13,182 nt of DNA, from assembly GCA_943704525.1 (NCBI GenBank), contig CALSCQ010002982.1:1-13182 (forward strand). The letters run 5' to 3'. Below the pieces are notes generated by a model. That model saw nothing but the letters and a program-made list of their open reading frames with translations. It was not told the DNA's origin and made no database searches. The stretch comes from Pigoraptor vietnamica. Its lineage: Eukaryota; Opisthokonta; Filasterea. A program made the translations under genes and the position numbers. Below are positions 1 through 7,807 of this stretch, piece after piece (the first letter of the stretch is position 1; each line of letters begins with the position of its first letter).

Positions 1-103
1 GGGGTCGCTGTTCCTTGGCTTTAACGCGATGTTTGGCTGTGTGGGGTGGGGGGGGGGGTCGCTGTTCCTTGGCTTTAACGCGATGTTTGGCTGTGTGGGG
101 TGA
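1..103. repeat. 54-bp tandem repeat with G-runs at the window edge
   Basis: Almost two copies of a 54-bp unit lie head to tail. The segment beginning TCGCTGTTCCTTGGC at 5 recurs at 59 with essentially no change through about 44 bases, and the copies are joined by a run of about a dozen G. The array is cut by the left edge, so its true copy number is unknown. Nothing in it looks coding. It could be a subtelomeric or other minisatellite, or a repeat at which assembly stopped. Confidence 0.85.
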
Positions 104-355
104 GGTGGGTTCGGAGGCGAACCTTGCAGCCCGATAAATTGTGGTCAGTGTCCCAGTCGGGTGGTCCGTGGCTACGCTCAACAGTGAGTCCGCTCGGCAA
201 AGAGTGCCGTCTAACAATTCGTGTTAACGAGGGTTGATAGGAATATCGCATGGCGAGGGAGGATCTGATGCCTTAGGGCACTGTGGAAACTTTACTGACA
301 TGAAGAGCAACTTGAGAACGGGCGCACAGCGAGAGGACAAATTTATATTAGAAAC
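104..355. other. 3' flank of the ankyrin gene, no gene seen
   Basis: This is the region downstream of the minus-strand ankyrin stop codon. An AT-rich patch (TAATATAAAT on the minus strand, about 340-351) begins a few bases after the stop and could help 3'-end formation, though there is no AATAAA. A 6-bp perfect inverted repeat with a 4-base loop (GGTTCG/CGAACC) lies at 108-123. I checked it as a possible tRNA T-arm and found no matching acceptor or anticodon stems. A plus-strand frame from 234 is only a shadow of the ankyrin gene. Confidence 0.5.
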
Positions 356-3300
356 TTACGACGCAAACGACGCGGCCGCCAAATCAGCGGCCTCCTGTGT
401 CAACAACAGGGGGCCAATCAACCCCGCCTCACTCTGCCAGCGCCACTGCACCAGCCCCACTTCACGCCAAGCCACTTGGTCCGCGGCGCCAGCAAATGCA
501 TCGTCATCAACGTCGACGTCCATCACAGCGTCGGCTCCCGTGGAAAAGTCGGTCGCCCTCCAGTTCGTCATGAGCGAGAACGGCGTGGTCCCACGCGGAT
601 GCATGCCGCCGAGCGACCGCGCCAGCACGCTCCCGCTGCGCAACAAGCGCAGAGCCCGTCGAAGGTCACCGCGCTTGCACGCCGCGAGCATTTCCGTCTG
701 AGAGATACCGACCGCCATCCCGGTGCCGGCGCTGGTCACATCCGCCTTGCGCCCTTGAAGGAGCGCAATGTTTTCGGCCCAACCCTTCGCCACAGCGAGA
801 TCGAACGCCGTCTTCCTCCCGCGCATCAAGCACTTCGGGTCCGCACCGGCGTCCAGTAGTCGCGCCATTATCGGCGCGGTGCCGTCGTTCTGGGCGCACA
901 CGTGAAGCGGGGTGCGGTTATCGCGATCCGCAGCATTGACGCCTGCCCCGGCGTCCAGCAGCACCTGCACGTGGTCAGGGAGCTGCAGCGCGCAGCATGC
1001 GTGAAGGGGAGTCCAGCCAGACACACTCCTCGCGTTAACGTCGGCCCCGACTCGCAAGAGGGCCCGAAAGGCCTCCAGTTTGCACAAATGGGTGCACGCG
1101 AGGTGGAGCGCCGTTTGGCCGTCCGCGTTGGTGACGTTGACAATCGCGGAGGTTCCTGCTAGCCGGAGCCACGGTGACAAGTGCGGCGTGGCGGCGGCCA
1201 GATGTAGCAGCGTGTAACCGCGCTCGGTGCGAACGTCAAGATCGGCGCCACGCTCCGCGAGAAGGTGGACAGCAGTGGCCACCTCCCGCCGCGCCTCTCG
1301 CTCGCCTTCGGACAACCCCTCCGCGTCCTCCGCTTCATCCATTGGCGTGTCGATTAACTCGGGGTCAGGCACGACGCGCATGGAAGCCACCATGCTGTTG
1401 TTATCCTCAAGACCATTCCACGAGGCCAAATATTGGGCCGCGGTACGGCCGACCTCGGATCGGATGTTTGGGTCCGCGCCAAAAATGAGCAGCAAGCAGA
1501 CCATGGCAGAGCCCACAAACTCCTTGCAGGCCTTGTGGAGGGGCGTCAACGCTCCAATGCGGTCGCCGAAGATATGGATCCGGTCGTATTGAAGCGGCGC
1601 GTTCGGGTTCACGCCGGCGCGAAGGATGGACCGCGCCAGCACGACGCCGCCGTACCGCGCATATCGAACGCATGCATGCAGCATTGGCGCGCGCACGAGC
1701 CCCGGGTGTGCCGAGACGAGGCCGCGGACAAACTCGACGCTCTCGGGAGAGGAAAAGGGGGCATTATCGGCGAACAGCATTTCGAGCACTGTCCCACGGT
1801 CGGCGTCCGTGATCGTGATGTCGGCGCCCCTTTCGAGAAGCAGACGCACGCAACCGAGCGACGGCCGATAAGCGCTACAGGCCACTTGCAGAAGAGTCCC
1901 CGTCTTACGACGCGGCTCTGCCGTCTTGTTGGCACGTGCGTTCGCGTCAAGCCCGCGGTCGAGGGCCTTGCGGAGCCACTCGCATTCCATGGGACAGTCG
2001 CTGTCGCCGCATATCCACCCGAGATAGCCGTCAGGGTACGCACTTGGCGGAATCGAATCGTCGACATCTAGCAACCGGGCCACCGCTTCCCACTGTCGAG
2101 CCTTCACAGAAACGTCGTAGGCGGTGTCGCCGTTCCCATCGCGTGCGCGATGGTCCGCCCCCGCCGCGAGAAGCACCTCCACCGTCTGGGCGTGTTCGGC
2201 GGCCACGTGGAGGGGCGTACTTCGGGCAGGCAACTCGCGCCAAGCCTTTGCAATCTTGAAGGCGGAAGTGGACGGCGTGTTCACGGGCGCCCTGGCCGCC
2301 ACCAGTATGCGCAGCAACTCGGGCGCACTCGTGTGCGTGAAGAGAAATGTAACCGCCGACGCGGCCTCGTGCACGATGGTGTGGCCTTCGTGCATCGCGC
2401 TGAGGTCGAGACCGGCCCGCATGAGCCCAGAGAGAGTTTCCGGCGAGGGTGTCGCGAAAAAGACGTCCCAGACGTATCGCAACGGCAGCGTATCGACGCG
2501 CGCGCCGCCCCGTACAAACGACAACACGACGCTGTTCAACTGCCTGCTATGGTAAATCGGCGGACCCTCAATAGGACGACGTCCGCGAGCGTCGGTGGCC
2601 TCCACGTCTGCGCCCGCACGAATCAGCTCAAGCGCACACGTGCCGTCGTCAAAAACCGCGTAGTGGAGCGCAGTGCGCCCGGCCAAGTCGCGCACATTCA
2701 AGTCTGCACCCGCAGCAGCGAGTACACGGGCGTTAAGGCACGCGCCGCCTTGATTTAGAGACGCTGCCATGAGAGGGGAGACGCCGTACGCGTCCTGCGA
2801 GTTCACGTCCGCCCCGGCCGCGACAAGCGCATTCACAATTGCGGGGCAGTCTAGATACACATAGTGGAGGGGGGTGGCGCCCGTCGCATCTCGCGCATTC
2901 GCGTCGGCCCCGAGAGACAGCAGCACCTCGACGAGGTCGTTGTTTCCGCTCTGGCACGCGCGCATGAGCGGCGTGCACTGCCACTTGTCGCGGACGTTTA
3001 CGTCGGCGCCGCTGTCAACAAGGGCGCTCGCAATTGCGCACGTGACGGCCTTCGCATCGCTCCTTGCGTTCGGGGCACGATGGCGGCAGTTGGCGCTAAT
3101 TTCGTGGAGCGCAGTCCTACCCGTGTTCTCGCTGCAAAGCGACGCGCTCACGCCACCGCACAACAGGGCCCGCACGGCCGCAGCGCTCAAACTACCACAT
3201 GCCGCATGAAGGGGGGATGCGTACACCGACTGTCGCGAATAGGGGCCAATTTCGCGGCCCAAGACAACGTAGTCGATCCTGTGAATGTATGGATAACACA

Positions 3301-4236
3301 CGGACGAGCGATTAACATTAGCAAATCGGGCGGCGCGACCGCCGGCGGCCGTGCACGGTAATGCAGCACGCACGCACACACACACACATACACACACCCA
3401 CACACACCCACCCACATGCACACTCACACACGCACGCACGCGACACGCACGCACGCGCATAAAATGCACTCCTAACATACATGCCGCCATACGTTCCTCG
3501 CAGCTCACACACGCAGCTCACACCCCAATACACGCACACGCACCACACAGGCGCGCACATACATGCACGCGCAATACGCACACGCAATATACACGCAAGC
3601 ACGCGTATACAAATAAATGCACTCCTAACATACATGAGCGCCGGCATGCGGACAACATACATTCCACGCAGCTCACTCACGCAATACACGCACGCACGCC
3701 CAATACGCACACACACGCACGCCCAATACGCACACACACGCACGCCTGCGCGCACATACTCTCACACAGACAAACTGAACATGCACACACAGTCACGCGC
3801 GCATGTGAACACACCTCTTCATCCTCTCTTCGCGTTCCCTGTCTTCCTGCGTTCCATACTCCGCGACGTCCGACTTCTTTACCTCAGCCTGCGGCGGTGC
3901 GAGTTCTTTCCAGAGTAGCCCGTTCATGAAGTAGGCTCTAGGCGCGTAGGTGGGGTTGTAAGACCGAAACACCTTGGCTTCAAATCCCATCGCCAGCAGA
4001 TGGGCAACCACGGCGTCACGGTCGCACGCGGCCGCGACATACAGCGCCTCGCCCGTGCGCGCCCACTCGGCTGCCGCGCTGTGCCGGCGTATCAGCGACT
4101 CGACGACGTCCGCTTCGCCAACACAGCACGCCGCAAACAAAATCACTTCGGGCAACGCGCTCTCGGTCGCCGCCGCCACACGGACGCGCTCGGGTGTCGC
4201 GCGCGCAAGGTGCGGCGGACATCCGTTGAAGGACAT
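356..4236 (-). CDS. Large ankyrin-repeat protein, two exons, 1114 aa
   Basis: Exon 1 is 4236-3815 and exon 2 is 3278-356. The 536-nt intron (3279-3814) has donor AG|GTGTGT and acceptor CATTCACAG, and splits an Arg codon (residue 141). Exon 1 leaves two bases and exon 2 supplies one, so the frame is restored. The start at 4236 has A at -3; an in-frame ATG at 4323 is less likely. Residues about 27-90 look like degenerate ankyrin repeats. From residue 163 to about 990 there are fifteen or more repeats with TPLHxA and GADVNxRD signatures, interrupted by an acidic linker near 784-802. Residues about 1002-1023 resemble one more degenerate repeat. The last ~90 residues are not ankyrin and include the acidic run DVDVDDD. 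No catalytic domain, signal peptide or membrane span is seen, so it is probably a cytosolic or nuclear binding scaffold; the partner is unknown. The 2.9-kb uninterrupted second exon is unlike the intron-rich neighbours. Confidence 0.9.
3362..3800. repeat. CA/CGCA microsatellite filling the ankyrin intron
   Basis: Nearly all of the ankyrin intron is (CA)n, (CGCA)n and related motifs on the plus strand, so the pre-mRNA carries UG/UGCG runs. Inside it is a degenerate duplication: a 22-base segment containing ATGCACTCCTAACATACATG at 3462-3483 recurs exactly at 3615-3636, 153 bp away, with recognisable but diverged flanks. A separate perfect 23-bp tandem pair lies at 3698-3720 and 3721-3743. Cys/Val-rich or His/Thr-rich open frames here are translation artefacts of the repeat. 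Confidence 0.9.
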
Positions 4237-4505
4237 TCTCGCCGCCGTGGAGGCGTGCGGGCGTGCTTCTAGCGACGCACAGTACCACTGCGTTGTTTTT
4301 GTTATTTTCAAGGGCCGACGCAATCACGTGATCGATCTGCATGACTGAAACCGACCCCCGCACGGCCAACTGTCTGTGCGCCCTATTTCCAGCATTAGCC
4401 TTTTGTCACCAACAACCCAAACTTTGATACATTTCAGCGCATTAACCAGACGCAGCAACGCACGGCCAGCGGACGGTGCCAGGGGGATATTCGTTCGCAC
4501 GCAGG
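4237..4505 (-). promoter_or_regulatory. Intergenic gap holding the ankyrin promoter and the sterol-gene 3' end
   Basis: This 269-bp gap separates the sterol-oxidase stop from the ankyrin start, so it must hold the upstream gene's 3'UTR and the downstream gene's promoter and 5'UTR. The one clear motif is a perfect 10-bp palindrome, ATCACGTGAT (4323-4332), about 90 bp upstream of the ankyrin ATG. Its CACGTG core is the classical bHLH/bZIP E-box/G-box. No TATA box is evident. Function is inferred from position and motif only. Confidence 0.35.
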
Positions 4506-6728
4506 CTACTGGGCCTTGAGCTTCTTGGCGTCCTTCTCCATCTTGGCATAGTACTCGTTGTACTTGTCGTCCGTGCCGAACAGCCAGTCCCACCACACAA
4601 ACGTCGACGCGTAGTTGCCCGTGAAGTTCATGTGGTGGAAGTCGTGGTGGCGCGCGCCTGCGACAATCGGGCGCACGGGGTCAAAGGGTGTGGCATCACA
4701 GGCTGATGTCTGACACAGCGCATAGTGTGAGTGCCTAAGTAAACACAAATACTGTAGAAGGCGAAAGGACGAGGCAGTGCGCACTCGTGACTAGAATGCG
4801 AGGGATCCACGGCACGACAGCGTGCCATTTCACACAGGCCGAGCGGCTGCGCAACACAAGCAACGCACCGGCATAGCCAGGAATGAGCTTAAGGGGGTTC
4901 CACGGGAAGTCGTAGCCCGAGTGGACGTCGATCGTCTCGACGAGGCGCACGGTCACCCACACCCACAGCAGAATGAAGTGGTTGCAGAAGAGGAGGACGG
5001 GGATGAAGAAGCCCGCGCCGAGCACTGCGGGAGGGGTGGAGAGACACGAGTGTTACAGCGATGCGAAGACGGGAGACGCTAGCATGTCTCGCTGGGGTGC
5101 AAACCAGATCATGCACAAACGATATCTTCAGAGCTCACACACACCGATGGTCTCGATGGGATGCGCACACTCAACCACAAACAATCCAGCGCACAACAAA
5201 CGCCACTCTGCGGCGCTTGTCTCGATGGGATGCGCGTACACAACCACAACCACAATCCCGCGCACAACAAACGGCACTCTACACACGATGGGACGCGCGT
5301 ACACAGCCACAACCACAAACAATCCCGCGCACAACAAACGGCACTCTACACACCGACCGTCTCGATGGGACGCGCGTACACAGCCACAACCACAAACAAT
5401 CCCGCGCACAACAAACGGCACTCTACACCGACCGTCTCGATGGGACGCGCGTACACAGCCACAAGCAATCCAGCGCACAACAAACGGCACTCTTCACTGC
5501 TCACACACCAATCGTCTCGATGGGATGCGCGTACTCGGCCACCATGCCAAAGGGCGCCTGGAAGTTGTGGTGGACCTTGTGCACGTACTGGTACAGCTTG
5601 CGGTGGTGCATGAGCCGGTGGAGAAAGTAGTGCCACGTGTCCTCAATCACGAGGCAGCCAAACGCCTGCGCGAGGAGAATGTACCTGCGTGGACGCGCAC
5701 GCACGGAACACAGGGGTGAGGAAAGGTGCTGTTGTGTTCGCAGAAGAAACGTTGGACAGACGCGATGATAAGGTCTTGCGTGCGCAGACGGAGCATAGGG
5801 AGGAGTAACGAAGAGACTGGCATGTGTGCACTTAACGAGTCGGAAGCAGGGATTTGCTGCATGCACGCACAGAGTGTGTGGTGCGTCACACTGCATGCAC
5901 GCACAGAGTGTGTGGTGCATCACACTGCAAGCCCCGTCCACACCTACCAGTGGGGCATCGACTTGTAGTCGTAGGGAATGCCCATGTATTGCGTGTAGCC
6001 AAACGTGCCGAAGATCATGAGGCTCTGCGAGAGTGAGAGGTCGTCGAGTGAGATCAGTCAAGTTGCTGCTCGTGGAGCACGACGTGCACGCACTAGCACA
6101 CACACAGCCGCACTGGCACGTAGACAAGGGACGTCCGCACATGACGCAACAACAGCGTCACATGCAGACCTGGAAGAGGTGGTTCCAGATGAGCAGCCGA
6201 AAGCACTTCCACTGCTTCTCAAACGTCTCTGGCTTGTCCTGCGACGCAAGCACAGCGCACGTGTGAGCACATGGCACAGCGCACGTGTGAGCACATGGCA
6301 CAGCGCACGTGTGAGCACATGGGACTGATACGGCACCATTCACAAAGTGAAAACTCACACTGCGACACTCAGCAGCATGCAGTTTAACGAACACAGCACA
6401 ACGCGTGAGCACGACACGCACACGGTACGGCACCGTTCATGAAAGAAAGAACTCTCACATGCGCACTCAGGGACGGCGTGCATTTCCACGAGCACTACAC
6501 AACACGCACCTTCTGGATCTTATACTTTTGCATCGCCGGGATGAACTGGCAGAGGAACGTCGGGAGGCACACGCCAAAGTAGATGATTTCGTGCGCGAGC
6601 ATGTTGCCCCATGTCGAAATCTGGTACTCGGTGTAGTTGTCCGTCATGTACGTCCACGCAGCCTCAAAGTAACCCATCCGCGCGTACGGGCTCGCCGAAA
6701 AGGCGGCCTCGATGGTCGCGTTCGCCAT
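4506..6728 (-). CDS. ERG25: Sterol C4-methyl oxidase (methylsterol monooxygenase), six exons, 282 aa
   Basis: Exons are 6728-6510, 6238-6170, 6024-5948, 5684-5509, 5024-4869 and 4657-4506. All introns are GT-AG, phases are 0,0,2,1,1, and the total of 849 nt gives 282 aa plus TAG, close to the size of yeast and animal homologues (about 290-310 aa). Members of this family are di-iron, ER-membrane enzymes that, with O2 and cytochrome b5, oxidise C4-methyl groups of sterol precursors. The three histidine clusters are intact: HRLMHH (H144, H148, H149), HKVHH (H157, H160, H161) and HHDFHH (H236, H237, H240, H241). Family landmarks also present are EDTWHYF (about 136-142), EYAHPIET (172-179) and the late NYASTF motif. 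Hydrophobic segments lie near 42-64 and 182-208. The tail is Lys-rich. I chose MANATIE at 6728, which has a GAC-ATG-G context and matches the family N-terminus. An in-frame ATG at 6791 would add 21 residues. It is adjacent to and upstream of the ankyrin gene, with no evident functional link. Confidence 0.95.
5145..5542 (-). repeat. Minisatellite in sterol-gene intron 4 derived from the exon 4 end
   Basis: The plus-strand core TCTCGATGGG occurs at 5151, 5220, 5283 (degenerate start), 5360, 5435 and 5515, with periods of 69, 63, 77, 75 and 80 bp. The copy at 5515 lies inside exon 4 and encodes the conserved EYAHPIET segment. The other five are intronic and preserve about 28 bp of exon sequence plus the adjoining donor region, then a shared stretch containing CGCACAACAAACGGCACTCT. 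Most intronic copies would read YARPIE, with His changed to Arg. The outermost copy (about 5145-5172) still reads AHPIETI followed by GTGTGTGTG, much like the genuine donor. Confidence 0.85.
5857..5924. repeat. 34-bp tandem duplication in sterol-gene intron 3
   Basis: Two head-to-tail 34-bp copies (5857-5890 and 5891-5924) differ at one base, and CTGCA begins a third. The unit contains TGCATGCACGCACAGAGTGT. The rest of the 263-nt intron (5685-5947) shows no other structure that I can see. Confidence 0.9.
6251..6322. repeat. Three perfect 24-bp repeats in sterol-gene intron 1, each with CACGTG
   Basis: Copies at 6251-6274, 6275-6298 and 6299-6322 are identical. Each has CGCACGTGTGAGCACATGG, and therefore one CACGTG hexamer, at an exact 24-bp spacing. 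They sit close to the 3' end of the 271-nt first intron (6239-6509). CACGTG is a bHLH-type core, so a cluster could be an intronic enhancer, but simple slippage is enough to explain it. Confidence 0.9.
6329..6470. repeat. Degenerate 97-bp spaced duplication in sterol-gene intron 1
   Basis: A segment beginning TACGGCACC at 6329-6372 recurs at 6426-6470. Both copies run through a related stretch (TTCA, then GAAA, then CTCACA) to CACTCAG, with scattered substitutions and a one-base length difference. Together with the adjoining 24-bp array, most of this intron is repeat-built. Confidence 0.7.
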
Positions 6729-6833
6729 GTCGACGATTAAGCGCTCGACTTCAGCTTTTAAAAGTGCAACGAAGAACAGCTGTTTGAGCAATCATGCAAC
6801 ACTTCTGGGCGCGTAAAGAACCGACTCGGGTAA

Positions 6834-6912
6834 GTGTGTGTGTGTGTGTGTGGTTGCACTCGTGACGCATGCACCGCGCTGCGAAGTGTGTGTGTGTGTG
6901 TGCGTGTGTGTG
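6834..6912. repeat. Two GT microsatellite runs
   Basis: (GT)n runs lie at 6834-6852 and 6886-6912, the second interrupted by GC steps, with a short unique spacer between them. They sit 100-185 bp upstream of the sterol-oxidase start. Alternating purine-pyrimidine tracts like this can adopt Z-DNA, but no role is shown here. Confidence 0.85.
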
Positions 6913-7216
6913 CGTGAGAGACTGAGAGACAGGAACGCGCGGCTGTCATGTGTGCCGGCCGCTGTCTCGTTTGCGATTGGGCGCCAGGCGACTGCCGAGG
7001 ACCGAATGCTGCACGCCCATTGGCTGTTCGTCTCACCCGACACGGACAAGGTTTATTTGAAAATGGCCAAAAACAGGCCCGAAAATGCAAAGACAAATCC
7101 AATCTAATGTGGAGTCAGGGGCATTTCCATTTATGGTATGATTACAAGCCCTTGACTCGTCGATCGTAACCCTCACCACAGCCCCTATTTTGCCCCAATA
7201 AGGCGTCGTCTCTCAC

Positions 7217-7351
7217 CCTTATATCGGCACCGCGATCGCATCTAACAATGTCCGGTGTACCTTATATCGGAAACATGATGTCCAGGTAACATTCTCCATA
7301 CCCACTCTTAGTGAGAAGTCGCACGTGAGACAATCGCCGATGTCCAGATAA
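7217..7351. repeat. Two pairs of short direct repeats in the divergent promoter region
   Basis: CCTTATATCGG occurs at 7217-7227 and 7260-7270, 43 bp apart. GATGTCCAGRTAA occurs at 7277-7289 and 7339-7351, 62 bp apart. Both pairs lie within 135 bp of otherwise non-repetitive sequence and are not microsatellite. They could be paired protein-binding sites or relics of a local duplication. Confidence 0.6.
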
Positions 7352-7807
7352 ACTGGATGCTCCTTTTTCGGGTCGCTTCCCCTCGCGTGGTGCGAGTGTT
7401 CTCTGTCTGTGAGTGTGCACCGTGGGTGCATCCCCACGCTTTCCCACTCAAGACCCCAAGAAAACCCCCCGTGTGCTCCTCTCTCTCAACGCATCGTTCG
7501 CCTGAGTTTCTATTAGAGGACTGGACCGCTGAGGCTCAGCCGTGCAAATTCGATCCGGCGCAGTCGTGTTTGGACTAGTACTCAGGACTGAAGGTTCCGC
7601 CCCACCGCTCTCGCAAGCTGAGAACTTCCCCTTCGCTTGCGGGGCCACCGCCCCCAAATTACGCCGGCGGGCGTCTCGCGAGCACCACGCCAGCAGGGCG
7701 CTCCTCAGTCGAATCCACGGGCCGAGTGCGGCTCGGCAACGCGGCCTTGCCGGTCAACCCCGGCCAATTGTTTCACTCGAACTGACACCGCAAGGTCAAC
7801 TTGTAAA

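Larger units (their letters stand above)
6729..7807. promoter_or_regulatory. Divergent promoter region, no credible gene
   Basis: This 1079-bp region lies between the starts of the minus-strand sterol gene and the plus-strand His-rich gene, so both promoters should be here. ATTGG at 6976-6980 and 7019-7023 are CCAAT boxes in the sterol-gene orientation, about 250-295 bp upstream of its ATG. CCAAT on the plus strand is at 7195-7199. A hairpin with six-base arms CGTGGG/CCCACG lies at 7421-7438. Short frames here have no recognisable product or splice structure. A non-coding first exon for the 7808 gene cannot be excluded. I looked for tRNA, 5S and snRNA signatures and saw none. Confidence 0.45.

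Noticed and set aside
108-123. Hairpin resembling a tRNA T-arm
   Set aside because: The loop is four bases instead of seven, and no acceptor, D or anticodon stems can be placed around it.
3281-3508. N-terminal extension of the ankyrin frame up to 3508 (Cys/Val-rich)
   Set aside because: This is repeat-derived intron sequence. The acceptor at 3279 joins perfectly to an upstream ankyrin-like exon, so the extension is not used.
3318-3929. Cys/Val- or His/Thr-rich open frames across 3318-3929
   Set aside because: They arise from CA/CGCA repeats in the ankyrin intron and show no protein-like composition.
4973-5719. Plus-strand 248-aa frame with repeated Asn-Pro-Ala-His-Asn-Lys units
   Set aside because: It is antisense to the sterol gene and reads the intron 4 minisatellite. 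No start context, splice signals or domain support it.
7536-7570. TTCGATCC resembling a tRNA T-loop
   Set aside because: The flanking bases do not pair as a T-stem and no cloverleaf fits upstream.
7448-7807. Possible extra coding sequence just upstream of the 7808 gene
   Set aside because: The frames there have no recognisable protein character, and the in-frame extension to 7637 has different composition from the protein that follows.
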